Source: Yeosuana aquiaggeris (GTDB taxonomy: Bacteria > Bacteroidota > Bacteroidia > Flavobacteriales > Flavobacteriaceae). Taken from it: DNA of 64,000 bases. The DNA is taken from the NCBI RefSeq assembly GCF_044003965.1, contig NZ_JBAWKC010000001.1, positions 62,001-126,000 of the forward strand. Reading direction: 5' to 3'. The notes under the pieces were generated by a model that ran no database searches, was not told where the DNA came from, and saw only the letters and a program-made list of their open reading frames with translations. Position 1 is the stretch's first letter, and each line of letters begins with the position of its first letter. Of this stretch, positions 35,799 through 45,692 are shown in pieces. The position numbers and the translations under genes are program-made.

Positions 35799-38471
35799 CT
35801 ATTTTTTATAAATTTTGACGGTTTGGTTGTTGTTTATTCTTAAAATGTATAAACTCGAGGCTAATTTGGAAACATCTAGCTCGGTTAAATTAACGCCCTT
35901 TTTTGATATTAAAGTGGCACCAAGTAAGTTGATTACTTTAATTGAAGAAATAGGTTCACTAAAATAAAGAGTATTTGATGTAATAGTTGGATAGACAATT
36001 ATCTTGTGGGTCTCTCCTATAAAATCATTAATGGAGAGTGTTTGTCTGTTATTATAAAGACTTTCTACTTCACTACTACATAACTTATAATCAAAATATC
36101 TTATATCACTTACAGTTCCATTAAATGTAGGGAATAATTTTACCGTATTGCTTGCAGTATTTATAAACACATCATTTCCAGAATGCGTTTCAGTTGATGG
36201 CATTCCATTTTTATATAACTGGATACTAAACATGGTGCTATTAGTAGGTACTGTAATGACCACATGATTCCATTTTCCTATATCGAGCGGCATGTCCTCC
36301 ATCCTAACAAAATTTTGATTATTGTCAGTTACTCTTAAAACCCTATTAGATTGCATTTGAACTGTGAAAACCTCTCCATCAGTTGGGCCGCCACTGTAAA
36401 GCAAGGCTTGAAAGATTGATTGTTCTGGTTTAACCCAAAAAGAATAGGTTCTTGCTGCCCCCTGAACTGGTCCAGGAAAGGGTGAACCATCATTGGAATT
36501 TACAAGTCTTAATTCTCCATTAGCGCTGGTGTTTATTTTAAAAGCATAGCCAATTTCATCATCAACAAATCCCTGTGTAATTTGACCTCCTTGAACAATA
36601 ACATCTAAACTTACATTACTATCAGTGCCAGAATTTATTAAATCTTGTGAACCAGGTGCTTCATTAAGCAAAAAATGTATGTTAGGGTCTGGTAATGCGT
36701 ATTGATAATCCTCAATATAAACATTGCTGCAATTTAGAATGGTTTGAGGTACTGGACTTTGATTATTAGTTAGCGTAATATCCTCATCCCTATGGCAAAT
36801 AAAGTTATTAGTAAGGGTTAATCCTTCTATGTTTTTGAGGTATATCCCTTTTTTGTTATACAGTATGGTATTGTCTATAATACGAATATTAGAGTGTGCT
36901 TTCCAACTAGAAGTTTCTGTACCACACCAAGTATTGCTTAAAGAACAAGGCGTGCCCAACTTAGCAAAATCTACCGCAATGGATGCTGAGTTACTATCTA
37001 AAATATAATCTGTATCGTAACCACAATTTTCAAATCTGTTGTTTTTAATCTCGATATTGTCTGCTCTAAAGCCTTCGCCCCAATCAACCCCATTTTCTAT
37101 TCTAATACCAGAACCGCTTAAATTTTGAAAGAGGTTGTTTTCAATTATGGCATATTTACTTTGTACTAAAATGCCATATCTTCTTGAGTTTCTTACGATA
37201 TTGTTTCGAAAAACAAAAGATTCATTCGATTTGGTCTCGATATAAGCCTTATCTGTTAACTGATGGTCTGTAGCATCAACATTAGTAATATTTATTGATG
37301 ATGACAAGGTAAGTTTGTATTGGTTGCCTCCTAAGTTTTGTACATTAGTTACTGTTGCACTACCTAAAAAAACACCATCTCTAGGGTTATAAAACTCTAA
37401 ATTATCGTTTACTTCAGTAAGAAATTGAACGGTTATTTCAGTAGGTGAATGTACTTCTTTAATTTGCCTTTTAGTGTATTTGAGGTTCATACAATCGTCT
37501 GCAAATCCTTCAAAAAGGCTGTTTTCAACCCAAGGTCCAATTTTACCCCCACTAACGTGTATGGCATCCGCATTGCTAGAATTTACTCTGCCCTCTTTTA
37601 GCTTAATTTTACAATTTATTACATTCCACTCTTCACTGTTTCTTGCATTAAAACTCCCTGCAGGACTTGCATAGCCTGTAACATTTAAATATGTGAGATT
37701 TTTACCTCCATCATTTAGAATAATAGTTGAACCGTTATATCTGGCAATGTGTACAAAATAATCACTAACCTCTACGTTACTTAAAGTACTACTGCTCTGA
37801 TTGGCATATTTGTATGTTCTAGTGCCTACCAATTCAAAAAATCTGTTATGCGGAATTAAATTACGTGTACCTTCTTTGATACCTCCTTTAGAATTTTTAA
37901 TCATGCCCCATCTTTGAGGAGCGTTTGTAAAATGACTTTCTACAGGCAAAGGAAAATTATCATCAACAACAAATTCAAAAAATCCATTTGCAGCATCTAC
38001 ATTGGTGATTTTTCCCTGAGTAAAAGGAAGCGTCGAATAATCTACAGATAAATCTTTTATGATGGTGTTTGAGCAACGCAGTAAACTTAAAAACCCTACA
38101 ACTGGATTGTGTATTAAAAACACTGCACCTTGTCCATCCCATAAAATGCCATTAGCATTAGTCATACTTAAAGAGTGGGTTCCGCTGGTTGGCATTAAAT
38201 CATAAGTTCCATTTTCAAATACCAAACGAACAGGGTTTTGTGAAGTTGCAAGACTTACAGCAGCCTGAATGGCTGCTGTAATACCTGCAATATCATTATT
38301 GCCATCATTTGCAACTGCCCCATAATTTGAAACAAATATTGTTTGGGTAGCATTCAGTTCGATTAATGGCGTTGCTCGCGGTGTTCTAAAAAAAGACGGG
38401 GCAGGCTGAAACTGAGCATATCCATTAAAAGTTAGAATATACAGTAAAAGAAAAATAGAACAACTCCTCAT
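35799..38471 (-). CDS. Beta-helix protein, GH110-like, with LamG-like and T9SS sorting domains
   Basis: The 890-residue protein combines a signal peptide, a beta-helix like its neighbour (LVFENGTYDLMP, IHNPVVGFLSLLRC, DLSVDYSTLPFTQGKI, NADAIHVSGGKIGPWVENSLFEGFADDCMN, GILVQSKYAIIENNLFQN, GVDWGEGFRADNIEIKNNRFENCGYD), a LamG/concanavalin-like domain at about 630-810 (ARTYSFWVKPEQ, KWNHVVITVP), and a C-terminal T9SS type A sorting domain (IKVINLLGATLISKK, ...SSLYILRINNN). So it is secreted or attached to the surface. The LamG module probably binds carbohydrate. It lies 3 bp upstream of its paralog; they look like a tandem duplication with divergence. Confidence 0.75.
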   Translation of the reverse strand: MRSCSIFLLLYILTFNGYAQFQPAPSFFRTPRATPLIELNATQTIFVSNYGAVANDGNNDIAGITAAIQAAVSLATSQNPVRLVFENGTYDLMPTSGTHSLSMTNANGILWDGQGAVFLIHNPVVGFLSLLRCSNTIIKDLSVDYSTLPFTQGKITNVDAANGFFEFVVDDNFPLPVESHFTNAPQRWGMIKNSKGGIKEGTRNLIPHNRFFELVGTRTYKYANQSSSTLSNVEVSDYFVHIARYNGSTIILNDGGKNLTYLNVTGYASPAGSFNARNSEEWNVINCKIKLKEGRVNSSNADAIHVSGGKIGPWVENSLFEGFADDCMNLKYTKRQIKEVHSPTEITVQFLTEVNDNLEFYNPRDGVFLGSATVTNVQNLGGNQYKLTLSSSINITNVDATDHQLTDKAYIETKSNESFVFRNNIVRNSRRYGILVQSKYAIIENNLFQNLSGSGIRIENGVDWGEGFRADNIEIKNNRFENCGYDTDYILDSNSASIAVDFAKLGTPCSLSNTWCGTETSSWKAHSNIRIIDNTILYNKKGIYLKNIEGLTLTNNFICHRDEDITLTNNQSPVPQTILNCSNVYIEDYQYALPDPNIHFLLNEAPGSQDLINSGTDSNVSLDVIVQGGQITQGFVDDEIGYAFKINTSANGELRLVNSNDGSPFPGPVQGAARTYSFWVKPEQSIFQALLYSGGPTDGEVFTVQMQSNRVLRVTDNNQNFVRMEDMPLDIGKWNHVVITVPTNSTMFSIQLYKNGMPSTETHSGNDVFINTASNTVKLFPTFNGTVSDIRYFDYKLCSSEVESLYNNRQTLSINDFIGETHKIIVYPTITSNTLYFSEPISSIKVINLLGATLISKKGVNLTELDVSKLASSLYILRINNNQTVKIYKK

Positions 38472-38491
38472 ATGGCTACCTCAATTTTATT

Positions 38492-39769
38492 TTATTGTTT
38501 GATGAACTTTTCAGCTATTTTGTTATCAAAAACAATAAAGTAAAGGCCTTTATTTAAAGCGCTGACTGCTATTTCTGTTTGACTCTTAGATTGATTTTGA
38601 ATAATCATTCTACCATTTAGATCAAAAACCTTCACATCTTGTTGAGGCCTGCTGAAAAAGAGTTTATTAGAAGCTAGTGTAGGGTAAGCTATTCTTTTAA
38701 CAGCACCCGATTCAATATCATTAGTTGATAATGAACTTTCAAGGACCAAATATCCAGCACTATCCAAGGCGACTGGACCACCACCATTATCCACAACAAT
38801 TTGAGATAATTGTGCCGCTGTAAGACCAGCATTGTCAGTTCCAAAACGCACAACACCTTCTGTGAAGTTTGTAATATTCAGGGTTCCTGTATTCCATGCT
38901 GATGCCGAATTATCTGCGAATGTAAGGTTGGTTACATCATTACCTATGGCCATGTTAAGTGTACCACTACCTTGAAAAATAATATTAGTCATATTGCTTT
39001 GATTTTTATTTACATTAAGCGTAAACGCATGTGTGCCTCCTACCGTAATACCAGAGGGAAAAACATTTGCGCCATTTAGTGTAATTGAACCACCAGTTTG
39101 ATTTACTTGTATTTTAGGCCCATCATAAAAAATATTGTTATCTGCTGTATTAACTATAATAGTTCCGCTTCCAATAAAAACTAATTGTCCTGAGTAACCT
39201 GAATTTGATGCGGTACTACCAAAAGTAGCAACGGAATTATTTGGAAAACGAATATTTCCACTTCCAGCCAAAGTTCCGTTGAAATTTATATCATTACTAG
39301 CACCTGGATATATATCTAAACCAGTTGTAAGTGTTAGCGTAGAGCCATCTTCAAATTCTATAGAATTAGAAGCACCATTTGCATTTCCAATGCGAGAGAA
39401 ACCAGAGGGATTGTTTAGTGTAACATTGCCTTTAAATGACAATTTAACATCGTTCATTGATACATTCTCAAAAGCATACCCATTAGCAGCACCAGGATTA
39501 ATCGTTAATAAATTACTGCCAGCCACAGCCACATCTCCTGATGTTGCACTAGTTGTTTGGATTTTAGTTATTGTATATGGAGCATCTACCTGTGATTCAA
39601 CTATTAAAGGTAATCGAACAGTGTCTGCAGGGCCTGGCACAGCATTAAGCGTCCAATTGGCAGGATTAGACCACAAAAGGTCTCCACCTCCATTGTTAAA
39701 ATCGTTATTCTGAGCAATCAGAAAAATTGAGCTCAGCGTTAAAAGTAAAGAAAAGTAATTTTTTTTCAT
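38492..39769 (-). CDS. Secreted T9SS beta-solenoid protein, no catalytic domain recognised
   Basis: The 425-residue product has a signal peptide (FSLLLTLSSIFLIAQ), then repetitive beta-rich sequence with Gly, Asn and Ser (LWSNPANWTLNAVPGPADTV; NDINFNGTLAGSGNIRFPNN; GTIIVNTADNN), and a C-terminal T9SS type A sorting domain (KVFDLNGRMIIQNQSKSQ...NKGLYFIVFDN). The middle resembles autotransporter-associated beta strand or passenger-like solenoids. It is the promoter-proximal gene of a minus operon, so probably abundant: an adhesin-like or glycan-binding surface protein is possible, not shown. Confidence 0.7.
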   Translation of the reverse strand: MKKNYFSLLLTLSSIFLIAQNNDFNNGGGDLLWSNPANWTLNAVPGPADTVRLPLIVESQVDAPYTITKIQTTSATSGDVAVAGSNLLTINPGAANGYAFENVSMNDVKLSFKGNVTLNNPSGFSRIGNANGASNSIEFEDGSTLTLTTGLDIYPGASNDINFNGTLAGSGNIRFPNNSVATFGSTASNSGYSGQLVFIGSGTIIVNTADNNIFYDGPKIQVNQTGGSITLNGANVFPSGITVGGTHAFTLNVNKNQSNMTNIIFQGSGTLNMAIGNDVTNLTFADNSASAWNTGTLNITNFTEGVVRFGTDNAGLTAAQLSQIVVDNGGGPVALDSAGYLVLESSLSTNDIESGAVKRIAYPTLASNKLFFSRPQQDVKVFDLNGRMIIQNQSKSQTEIAVSALNKGLYFIVFDNKIAEKFIKQ

Positions 39770-39855
39770 CGTTTTTGAATTTTAGTTAATAAAAAAATAT
39801 TGATATAGAAATAAGGTTGTTTTTCAATTAAATGATTGCTTCACTAGTCAATAAT

Positions 39856-39863
39856 CAAATTTA
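39856..39863 (-). promoter_or_regulatory. -7 promoter element of the left PUL operon
   Basis: The minus strand reads TAAATTTG, a perfect TAnnTTTG match, 87 bp upstream of the start at 39,769. No -33 TTG is present; instead the GTTAC direct repeat begins 32 bp upstream, the arrangement of an activator-dependent promoter. Confidence 0.6.
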
Positions 39864-39894
39864 TAAATCATTTTATAATTAGGTGTTTTGTTTT

Positions 39895-39920
39895 GTAACA
39901 AGATGATAACGTTACGTAAC
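39895..39920 (-). promoter_or_regulatory. Candidate HTCS operator: GTTAC direct repeat, 21-bp spacing
   Basis: On the minus strand two half-sites GTTAC (plus-strand GTAAC at 39,895-39,899 and 39,916-39,920) are exactly 21 bp apart. The promoter-proximal one is flanked as TGTTACAAAA. The position relative to the -7 box matches the other two PUL promoters. It lies between divergent genes (beta-solenoid minus, sulfatase plus at 40,023), so it may serve both. Confidence 0.6.
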
Positions 39921-40022
39921 ATCCGCATGATTTTTGAATAAATACTTGTTTTCTGTCTTATTAATTTTAATAGTTTTGTTTAGAAATCTTAAGTCTAAAA
40001 CTTGTGGTTAAATGAAACTAAA

Positions 40023-41576
40023 ATGAGAAAAAGCATAATCCTTTTCATCACCTTAATGACACTCTCTTGTAATTCTTCACATAAAAAAGATGTTGCAGAG
40101 CCCTCAACCAATTCAATAAAACCGAACATTGTAGTCATATATCTCGATGATCTTGGTTATGGTGATTTAAGTTCATATGGAGCAACAGGGCTTCAAACAC
40201 CAAATATATTTGCTTTAGCTAAAGATGGTATCAAGTTCACGAATGCCTATGCATCTTCCGCTACATGTACACCAAGTAGATATGCTTTACTTACAGGAGT
40301 ATACCCTTGGCGCAATAAAAAGGCAAAAATATTACCAGGAACAGCTCCATTATTAATAAGTACAGAACAACAAACATTACCTAAATTTTTAAAAAAGCAA
40401 GGCTATCAAACAGGAATTGTCGGTAAATGGCATTTAGGCTTAGGAACAGGAATTGTTAACTGGAATGAGAGGGTTTCTCCAGGACCAAATGAAGTAGGTT
40501 TTGAAGAATCTTATATTCTAGCCGCCACTCAAGATAGAGTACCCACAGTCTATATTGAAAACGGTAATGTTGTGGGATTAGATAAGAATGACCCCATACA
40601 AGTTAGTTATGAAGAAAATTTTGATGGTGAACCTACAGCTATATCCAATCCTGAAATGTTAAGCATGAAATGGCATCATGGTCACAATAACAGTATTGTA
40701 AACGGCATCCCAAGAATTGGTTATATGAAAGGTGGAGAATCTGCAAAATGGAGCGATATTGATATGGCCGATCATTTTTTACAAAAGGCTCAAACTTACG
40801 TGAAATCTCATAAAGAAAAACCATTCTTTTTGTATTATGCTATGCAACAACCTCATGTTCCAAGAACGCCACATCCAAGATTTTCGGGCAGATCTGGTTT
40901 GGGACCAAGAGGTGATGTGATCCTGGAAGCAGACTGGTGCATTGGTGAATTTATAAAGACATTAGAAACTGAAGGTTTATTGGAAAATACACTTATAATT
41001 TTTTCAAGTGATAATGGTCCTGTTTTAAACGATGGTTATTATGATGATGCGGTTGAAAAATTAGGTGATCACGATCCAAAAGGAGGATTAAGAGGAGGTA
41101 AATACAGCATTTTCGAAGCCGGAACCAGGGTTCCGTTTATAACATATTGGAAAGGCAAAATAGAGCCAGGGGTTTCTGATGCTATTGTATGTCAAATGGA
41201 TTTATTAGCTTCACTATCAACATTAATAGGTGCTGAAGACACATCAACAGACAGCAAAAATATCCTAAATGCCTTACTTGGAACATCACAAAAAGGTAGA
41301 GATCATTTAATTATAGAAGCTACTGGAAAAACCGCTTTAAGAAGTGGAGATTGGTTATATATTCCTGCATATGACGGAAAAAATTTTAGAGAAGAAGTTG
41401 GAATTGAAGTTGGAAACTTTCCTTTTGAGCAACTGTATAATTTAATGGAAGATAAAGGACAGACAAATAATTTGGCAAATTCTAATTTAGAAAAGCTAGC
41501 TGAAATGAACACTCTTTTTATAGAATTAAGAGGCAAAGATTACAATAAAGGGGTAAAAGAAGTAATATTTCAATAA
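40023..41576 (+). CDS. S1 family sulfatase, lipoprotein
   Basis: The start at 40,023 (MRKSIILFITLMTLSC) gives a lipoprotein signal with lipobox Cys 16, about 517 residues. The formylglycine site is CTPSR (Cys 82 from this start). YLDDLGYGDLSSYG, GIVGKWHLGLG, the Met-rich AMQQPHVPRTPHPRFSG, IFSSDNGPVLNDG, LRGGKYSIFEAGTRVPF and the C-terminal domain are typical of arylsulfatase A-like enzymes. It probably acts on a sulfated sugar at the surface or in the periplasm. It is the only intact sulfatase on the plus strand, between the divergent operon and the HTCS gene. Confidence 0.92.
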   Translation: MRKSIILFITLMTLSCNSSHKKDVAEPSTNSIKPNIVVIYLDDLGYGDLSSYGATGLQTPNIFALAKDGIKFTNAYASSATCTPSRYALLTGVYPWRNKKAKILPGTAPLLISTEQQTLPKFLKKQGYQTGIVGKWHLGLGTGIVNWNERVSPGPNEVGFEESYILAATQDRVPTVYIENGNVVGLDKNDPIQVSYEENFDGEPTAISNPEMLSMKWHHGHNNSIVNGIPRIGYMKGGESAKWSDIDMADHFLQKAQTYVKSHKEKPFFLYYAMQQPHVPRTPHPRFSGRSGLGPRGDVILEADWCIGEFIKTLETEGLLENTLIIFSSDNGPVLNDGYYDDAVEKLGDHDPKGGLRGGKYSIFEAGTRVPFITYWKGKIEPGVSDAIVCQMDLLASLSTLIGAEDTSTDSKNILNALLGTSQKGRDHLIIEATGKTALRSGDWLYIPAYDGKNFREEVGIEVGNFPFEQLYNLMEDKGQTNNLANSNLEKLAEMNTLFIELRGKDYNKGVKEVIFQ

Positions 41577-41611
41577 TCTAATTATAAAGGATTTAATATC
41601 ATTTTCAAAAA

Positions 41612-41637
41612 GTAACAGATTAAGACTTTCGTGTAAT
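41612..41637 (+). promoter_or_regulatory. Candidate HTCS operator, weaker copy upstream of the regulator gene
   Basis: Half-sites GTAAC (41,612-41,616) and GTAAT (41,633-41,637) are again exactly 21 bp apart, 61-86 bp upstream of the HTCS start and just after the sulfatase stop. The second half-site has one mismatch. This could allow autoregulation, or be chance given the shorter match. Confidence 0.4.
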
Positions 41638-41697
41638 TACAATTAATTTTCAATGAAAAATAATTATCTTTTCGAGTAGAAATTTAAAATCAACCTT

Positions 41698-44600
41698 ATG
41701 ATGGGTTTTGTCAAACCAGAAAAACTGTTAATATGTCTATTTTTTTTGCTTATAGGCATCATCATTTTAAACCCATTATACGCTCAGGAACTATATTTTA
41801 AAAATTTAACAGTTGAGGATGGTTTATCACAAGATGATGTAAACTCTATTGTACAGGATAGTTATGGTTTTATCTGGATTGGCACCTATGATGGTCTTAA
41901 TCGTTTGGATGGAAGAAATTTAGAAACTTTTCGTAGAGAAACGGGAAACCCTGCAAGTCTTCCGGATAATCGTGTGAGTGCACTTATCGAGGACCAAAAC
42001 AAAAGATTGTGGATAGGAACTGAGGCCGGACTTTTCTCTTATTATTCGCTTTTAAAAGAACAATTCATTCGGGTAAAATCCCCAGAAAATGTTGGCATCA
42101 TATTTAATTTTCTTCATACAAGCGATCATAGCCTATATGCTTTAACCTCAACAGGGGTCCTTAAATTGAATGAAACTGCTGAACCCAGATTTGAATATAT
42201 TCCTAATTTGAGTAATACTCACATCAGAGATGGTATTCAGTTACCTGAAGGCGATATCTTTTTTGCTGGAAATAGTGGGATCTTCTATTTAAATGATAAC
42301 AATCTGGTAAAACTACTAAATCCTGAAAAGCTCACCTTTACAAGTTTGATATATACAAATAAGTCAATCCTTGCAGGAGGAAACACAGGGCTTTTCACCA
42401 TAGATTCCGTTGACGGAATTAAAAAACTTCAGAATTCACAGATGCCTGAAGCATCCATAATGTCCATGACTAAAGATCAAACAGGAAACATCTGGATAGG
42501 AACACAAAATCATGGGCTCCTTCAATTAGATAGTTCTTTGAAATATGCCAATCAAATTACAAGTTCTAGAACCAACCCCAGAGGTTTACTAAGTAACACA
42601 ATTCTAAAATTATATCATGACAGATTTAATAATCTTTGGGTAGGAAACAGACACGGACTTTGCTATACAAACCTTCATAATTCAGGATTTAATGCCATTG
42701 ATTTACAAAGTCTCAATCGCCCTAATGTTAGGTCCATGTCAGTAGAGGGTTCAAATCTTATTCTTGGGATAAGTAATGAAGGGCTCTTCAACTATGACCT
42801 AAAAAGTGATCGTCTTGAGAAAATAAAGGGTCTAAATATCGATTACGTCAATCAAATCGCAAAAATTGATAAGACTTTATACGTGTGTTCTAATAGAGGT
42901 CTTCAGGTACTCAAAGGGGATAATAATCTTGAACAAGTTCTTAATAATCCAAACCATCCAACAAATATCAAGTGTATTGAGAAAGATCATTATGGACGTC
43001 TTTTTATTGGTACTCCTGAAGGGATGCTCGTAAAGGAAAATAATGAAGTAAAGTGGCTCCGGGAAGCTTTTCCTTCACTTCAAAATTTTAGTCAGTACCA
43101 CATATTTAGGATGTTGTTTGACCCTAATTTTAATCAATTATTAATTGGCACCATTTCCAAAGGGTTAATAGTGCTAAATATTGAGGATAATGGGCATGTG
43201 ACACGACTTGATAAGGAGGTTCTAATGGGCGTAAAAGGTAACCCTGTAACTAATACCTCTGTTTGGTGTTTCCACCAGGGAAAAGACAATACCACATGGA
43301 TTGGTTCTGACGTTGGTCTTTTCAAAAGAAAGGGTAACTCAGATTTCTTTGAACAAGTTGAGGTAGAAGGAGTCATTGACAAAAAGATTATGAGTATCAT
43401 CGAAGATTCACATAATAAACTTTGGCTTTCCAGTACACATGGTCTGATTCATTATAATCCAAATACAAAGAAGGTTAAAACCTATACGTATGATGATGGT
43501 CTGTTATCCAGTAGCATGACCGAAGCATCTGGATATTACGGAAAGCAACTGTTCTTTGGCACAACCAATGGTGTAAATTATGTTAATCCACTTGAAATTT
43601 CTCCAAATCCCTACCACCCTCAATTGTTGTTATCAAATCTCAAGGTAAACAACGAATTAGTAAAGCCTGATGTCAAATTATTTGGATCGGTTATTTTAAA
43701 CGAAAACATCAATTCAACAGAGCGGTTATCCTTAAACCATTTACAAAATAATGTGTCTTTGGATTTTAGTGGGACCAATTATGCGAACAATTCGAGAAAT
43801 AATTTCAGATATCGACTTGAAGGTTATGACAATGAGTGGGTTTACACTTCCACCAATTCCTTCATATCGTATTCTAAACTTGATCCAGGAAATTATACTT
43901 TACACGTTCAGATAGAGGATAATGAGGGTAATTGGACCAAAAAAAGCATTAGACTCCCAATATCTATTATTCCATCCCCCTGGAAAACCAAGCTTGCCTA
44001 TGCGATTTATGCCATCATTATTTGCCTAATGATCTCAGGGTTCATTTACTTCTGGTTCCACAAAGAGAGACTTGACCATCAGATTGAACTGGATCAAATA
44101 AAGATTAACCAGGACAAAGAACTCAGAGACAAACAACTGAGGTTTTTGGTTGATGTTGGTCATGAATTTAAAACACCTCTTTCATTAATACTTGCACCAT
44201 TTAATGATTTAATGAATCGAACCTTAAGCACGGAACAAAAAAAGATGTGCATGGAAATAGTGTCGCGTAATATCCATCGGATGAATTTTTTGGTGAATCA
44301 ATTATTGGACTTTGGTAAAATATCCGAAGGAGAGAAACTTGTTAAGGTAACAAAAAAAGACCTCCGTCAAGCTATAATAGATTATACTAAAGCATTTCAA
44401 TGGCAGGTACTACATGAAGAAATAGATCTGCGGCTAAATCTTGATAAATGTGAAGGATACTTTGACCGTAATGTATTAGAAAAGGGATTTTATAACATAT
44501 TGTCAAATGCATTTAAATATACCCCTTCAGGCGGTGTTATTGACATCTCTCTAAAAGTTGAAAAATTAAAAGATTTTGAGTATGCAATCATAACAGTAAG

Positions 44601-45660
44601 TGACAGTGGACCAGGCGTGCCTGACTCCCAAAAGGAACTTATTTTTGAACGTTTTTATCATGGAAAAGATAGGGCGTCGTCAGGGATAGGATTGCATCTT
44701 GCACAAAGCCTTATCCAGGCCCACGGTGGAAGTATCTCTGTAGAAGATAGTGAGTTGGGCGGCACCAAGTTTAAGATTAGGTTACCTATATCAAGTAATT
44801 ATTATGATGATAAAGCAATAGATGAAAACATTGAAGAAGTTTTTGATACTGGAAAATATGAAGATAGTGTGTTTGATGATGAAGCCATTGAAAAAGGGGA
44901 GACCATACTCATCGTAGAAGATGACCATGATCTCAGAAATTACCTAAAGATGAGTCTTCAAAATGATTATTCTATTTTGGAAGCAAGTAATGGCGAACAA
45001 GGTTTGTTCCTCGCAGAGGAAAATCTTCCAGATATGGTCATCAGTGATATTATGATGCCATTAATGGATGGCATTGAAATGTGTCAAAAACTAAAATCAA
45101 ATAAGGACACATCGCATATCCCTTTAATTTTTCTGACCGCAAAAACTGATGTTGAATATCAGAAAAAAGGTCTTGAAGCAGGGGCTTGGGATTTTATAAA
45201 CAAACCTTTTGACTCAGAAGCTTTACATAGAAAAGTGGATAATATCCTTGAGACAAGAAACAAATTCAAAACCTATTTAATGGACCAGAATATTAATTTG
45301 GATATTAAATCTCATTACACATCCTATGATCAAAAGCTCATCAAAAACATAAATCAGATCATTGAGAGCAATTTTAACAATCCTAATTTTACGGTAAATG
45401 ATCTTGCATCAAAAGTTGGCCTTAGCAGGATGCATTTACACCGTAAATTGAAAACACTGGTTGGAGAAACTGGAAGAAGCATCATCACCAGCGTAAAAAT
45501 AAAATATTCCGTTGACATGTTTGATAATGGATGTGACCGTGTACAAGAAGCAATGGATGCTGTGGGAATTACCAACTATGGCAAATTCAATAATAACTTC
45601 AAGAAGATCATGAATGTTACTGCGACAGAATACATAGCTAATTTAAAGCAAAAAAAGTAA
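41698..45660 (+). CDS. Hybrid two-component system regulator (HTCS)
   Basis: The 1320-residue single-chain sensor-regulator has a signal/anchor segment, a periplasmic sensor with Reg_prop beta-propeller repeats to about residue 690 (DSYGFIWIGTYDGLNRLD, NKRLWIGTEAGLF and similar WIGT repeats), a Y_Y_Y domain, a transmembrane helix near 765-788, a HisKA domain (phospho-His 822, GHEFKTPLSLIL), an HATPase_c domain (NILSNAFKYTPSGG, GPGVPD, GIGLHLAQSL), a receiver domain (Asp 1117, ISDIMMPLMDG) and a C-terminal AraC-type HTH (VNDLASKVGLSRMHLHRKLK). It senses a glycan fragment and activates PUL transcription. It is probably the regulator of the 21-bp-spaced GTTAC repeats. Confidence 0.95.
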   Translation: MMGFVKPEKLLICLFFLLIGIIILNPLYAQELYFKNLTVEDGLSQDDVNSIVQDSYGFIWIGTYDGLNRLDGRNLETFRRETGNPASLPDNRVSALIEDQNKRLWIGTEAGLFSYYSLLKEQFIRVKSPENVGIIFNFLHTSDHSLYALTSTGVLKLNETAEPRFEYIPNLSNTHIRDGIQLPEGDIFFAGNSGIFYLNDNNLVKLLNPEKLTFTSLIYTNKSILAGGNTGLFTIDSVDGIKKLQNSQMPEASIMSMTKDQTGNIWIGTQNHGLLQLDSSLKYANQITSSRTNPRGLLSNTILKLYHDRFNNLWVGNRHGLCYTNLHNSGFNAIDLQSLNRPNVRSMSVEGSNLILGISNEGLFNYDLKSDRLEKIKGLNIDYVNQIAKIDKTLYVCSNRGLQVLKGDNNLEQVLNNPNHPTNIKCIEKDHYGRLFIGTPEGMLVKENNEVKWLREAFPSLQNFSQYHIFRMLFDPNFNQLLIGTISKGLIVLNIEDNGHVTRLDKEVLMGVKGNPVTNTSVWCFHQGKDNTTWIGSDVGLFKRKGNSDFFEQVEVEGVIDKKIMSIIEDSHNKLWLSSTHGLIHYNPNTKKVKTYTYDDGLLSSSMTEASGYYGKQLFFGTTNGVNYVNPLEISPNPYHPQLLLSNLKVNNELVKPDVKLFGSVILNENINSTERLSLNHLQNNVSLDFSGTNYANNSRNNFRYRLEGYDNEWVYTSTNSFISYSKLDPGNYTLHVQIEDNEGNWTKKSIRLPISIIPSPWKTKLAYAIYAIIICLMISGFIYFWFHKERLDHQIELDQIKINQDKELRDKQLRFLVDVGHEFKTPLSLILAPFNDLMNRTLSTEQKKMCMEIVSRNIHRMNFLVNQLLDFGKISEGEKLVKVTKKDLRQAIIDYTKAFQWQVLHEEIDLRLNLDKCEGYFDRNVLEKGFYNILSNAFKYTPSGGVIDISLKVEKLKDFEYAIITVSDSGPGVPDSQKELIFERFYHGKDRASSGIGLHLAQSLIQAHGGSISVEDSELGGTKFKIRLPISSNYYDDKAIDENIEEVFDTGKYEDSVFDDEAIEKGETILIVEDDHDLRNYLKMSLQNDYSILEASNGEQGLFLAEENLPDMVISDIMMPLMDGIEMCQKLKSNKDTSHIPLIFLTAKTDVEYQKKGLEAGAWDFINKPFDSEALHRKVDNILETRNKFKTYLMDQNINLDIKSHYTSYDQKLIKNINQIIESNFNNPNFTVNDLASKVGLSRMHLHRKLKTLVGETGRSIITSVKIKYSVDMFDNGCDRVQEAMDAVGITNYGKFNNNFKKIMNVTATEYIANLKQKK

Positions 45661-45692
45661 TTCTATTTAGAGGGTTTTAATCAACCCAACCC

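Noticed and set aside
39279..39713. Plus-strand open frame of 144 codons opposite the beta-solenoid gene
   Set aside because: It lies wholly antisense to a well-supported T9SS protein and has no recognisable domain or start signal.
45672..45687. Hairpin GGGTT/AACCC between HTCS and GH110 genes as a terminator
   Set aside because: Only a 5-bp stem without a T run; too weak to call.
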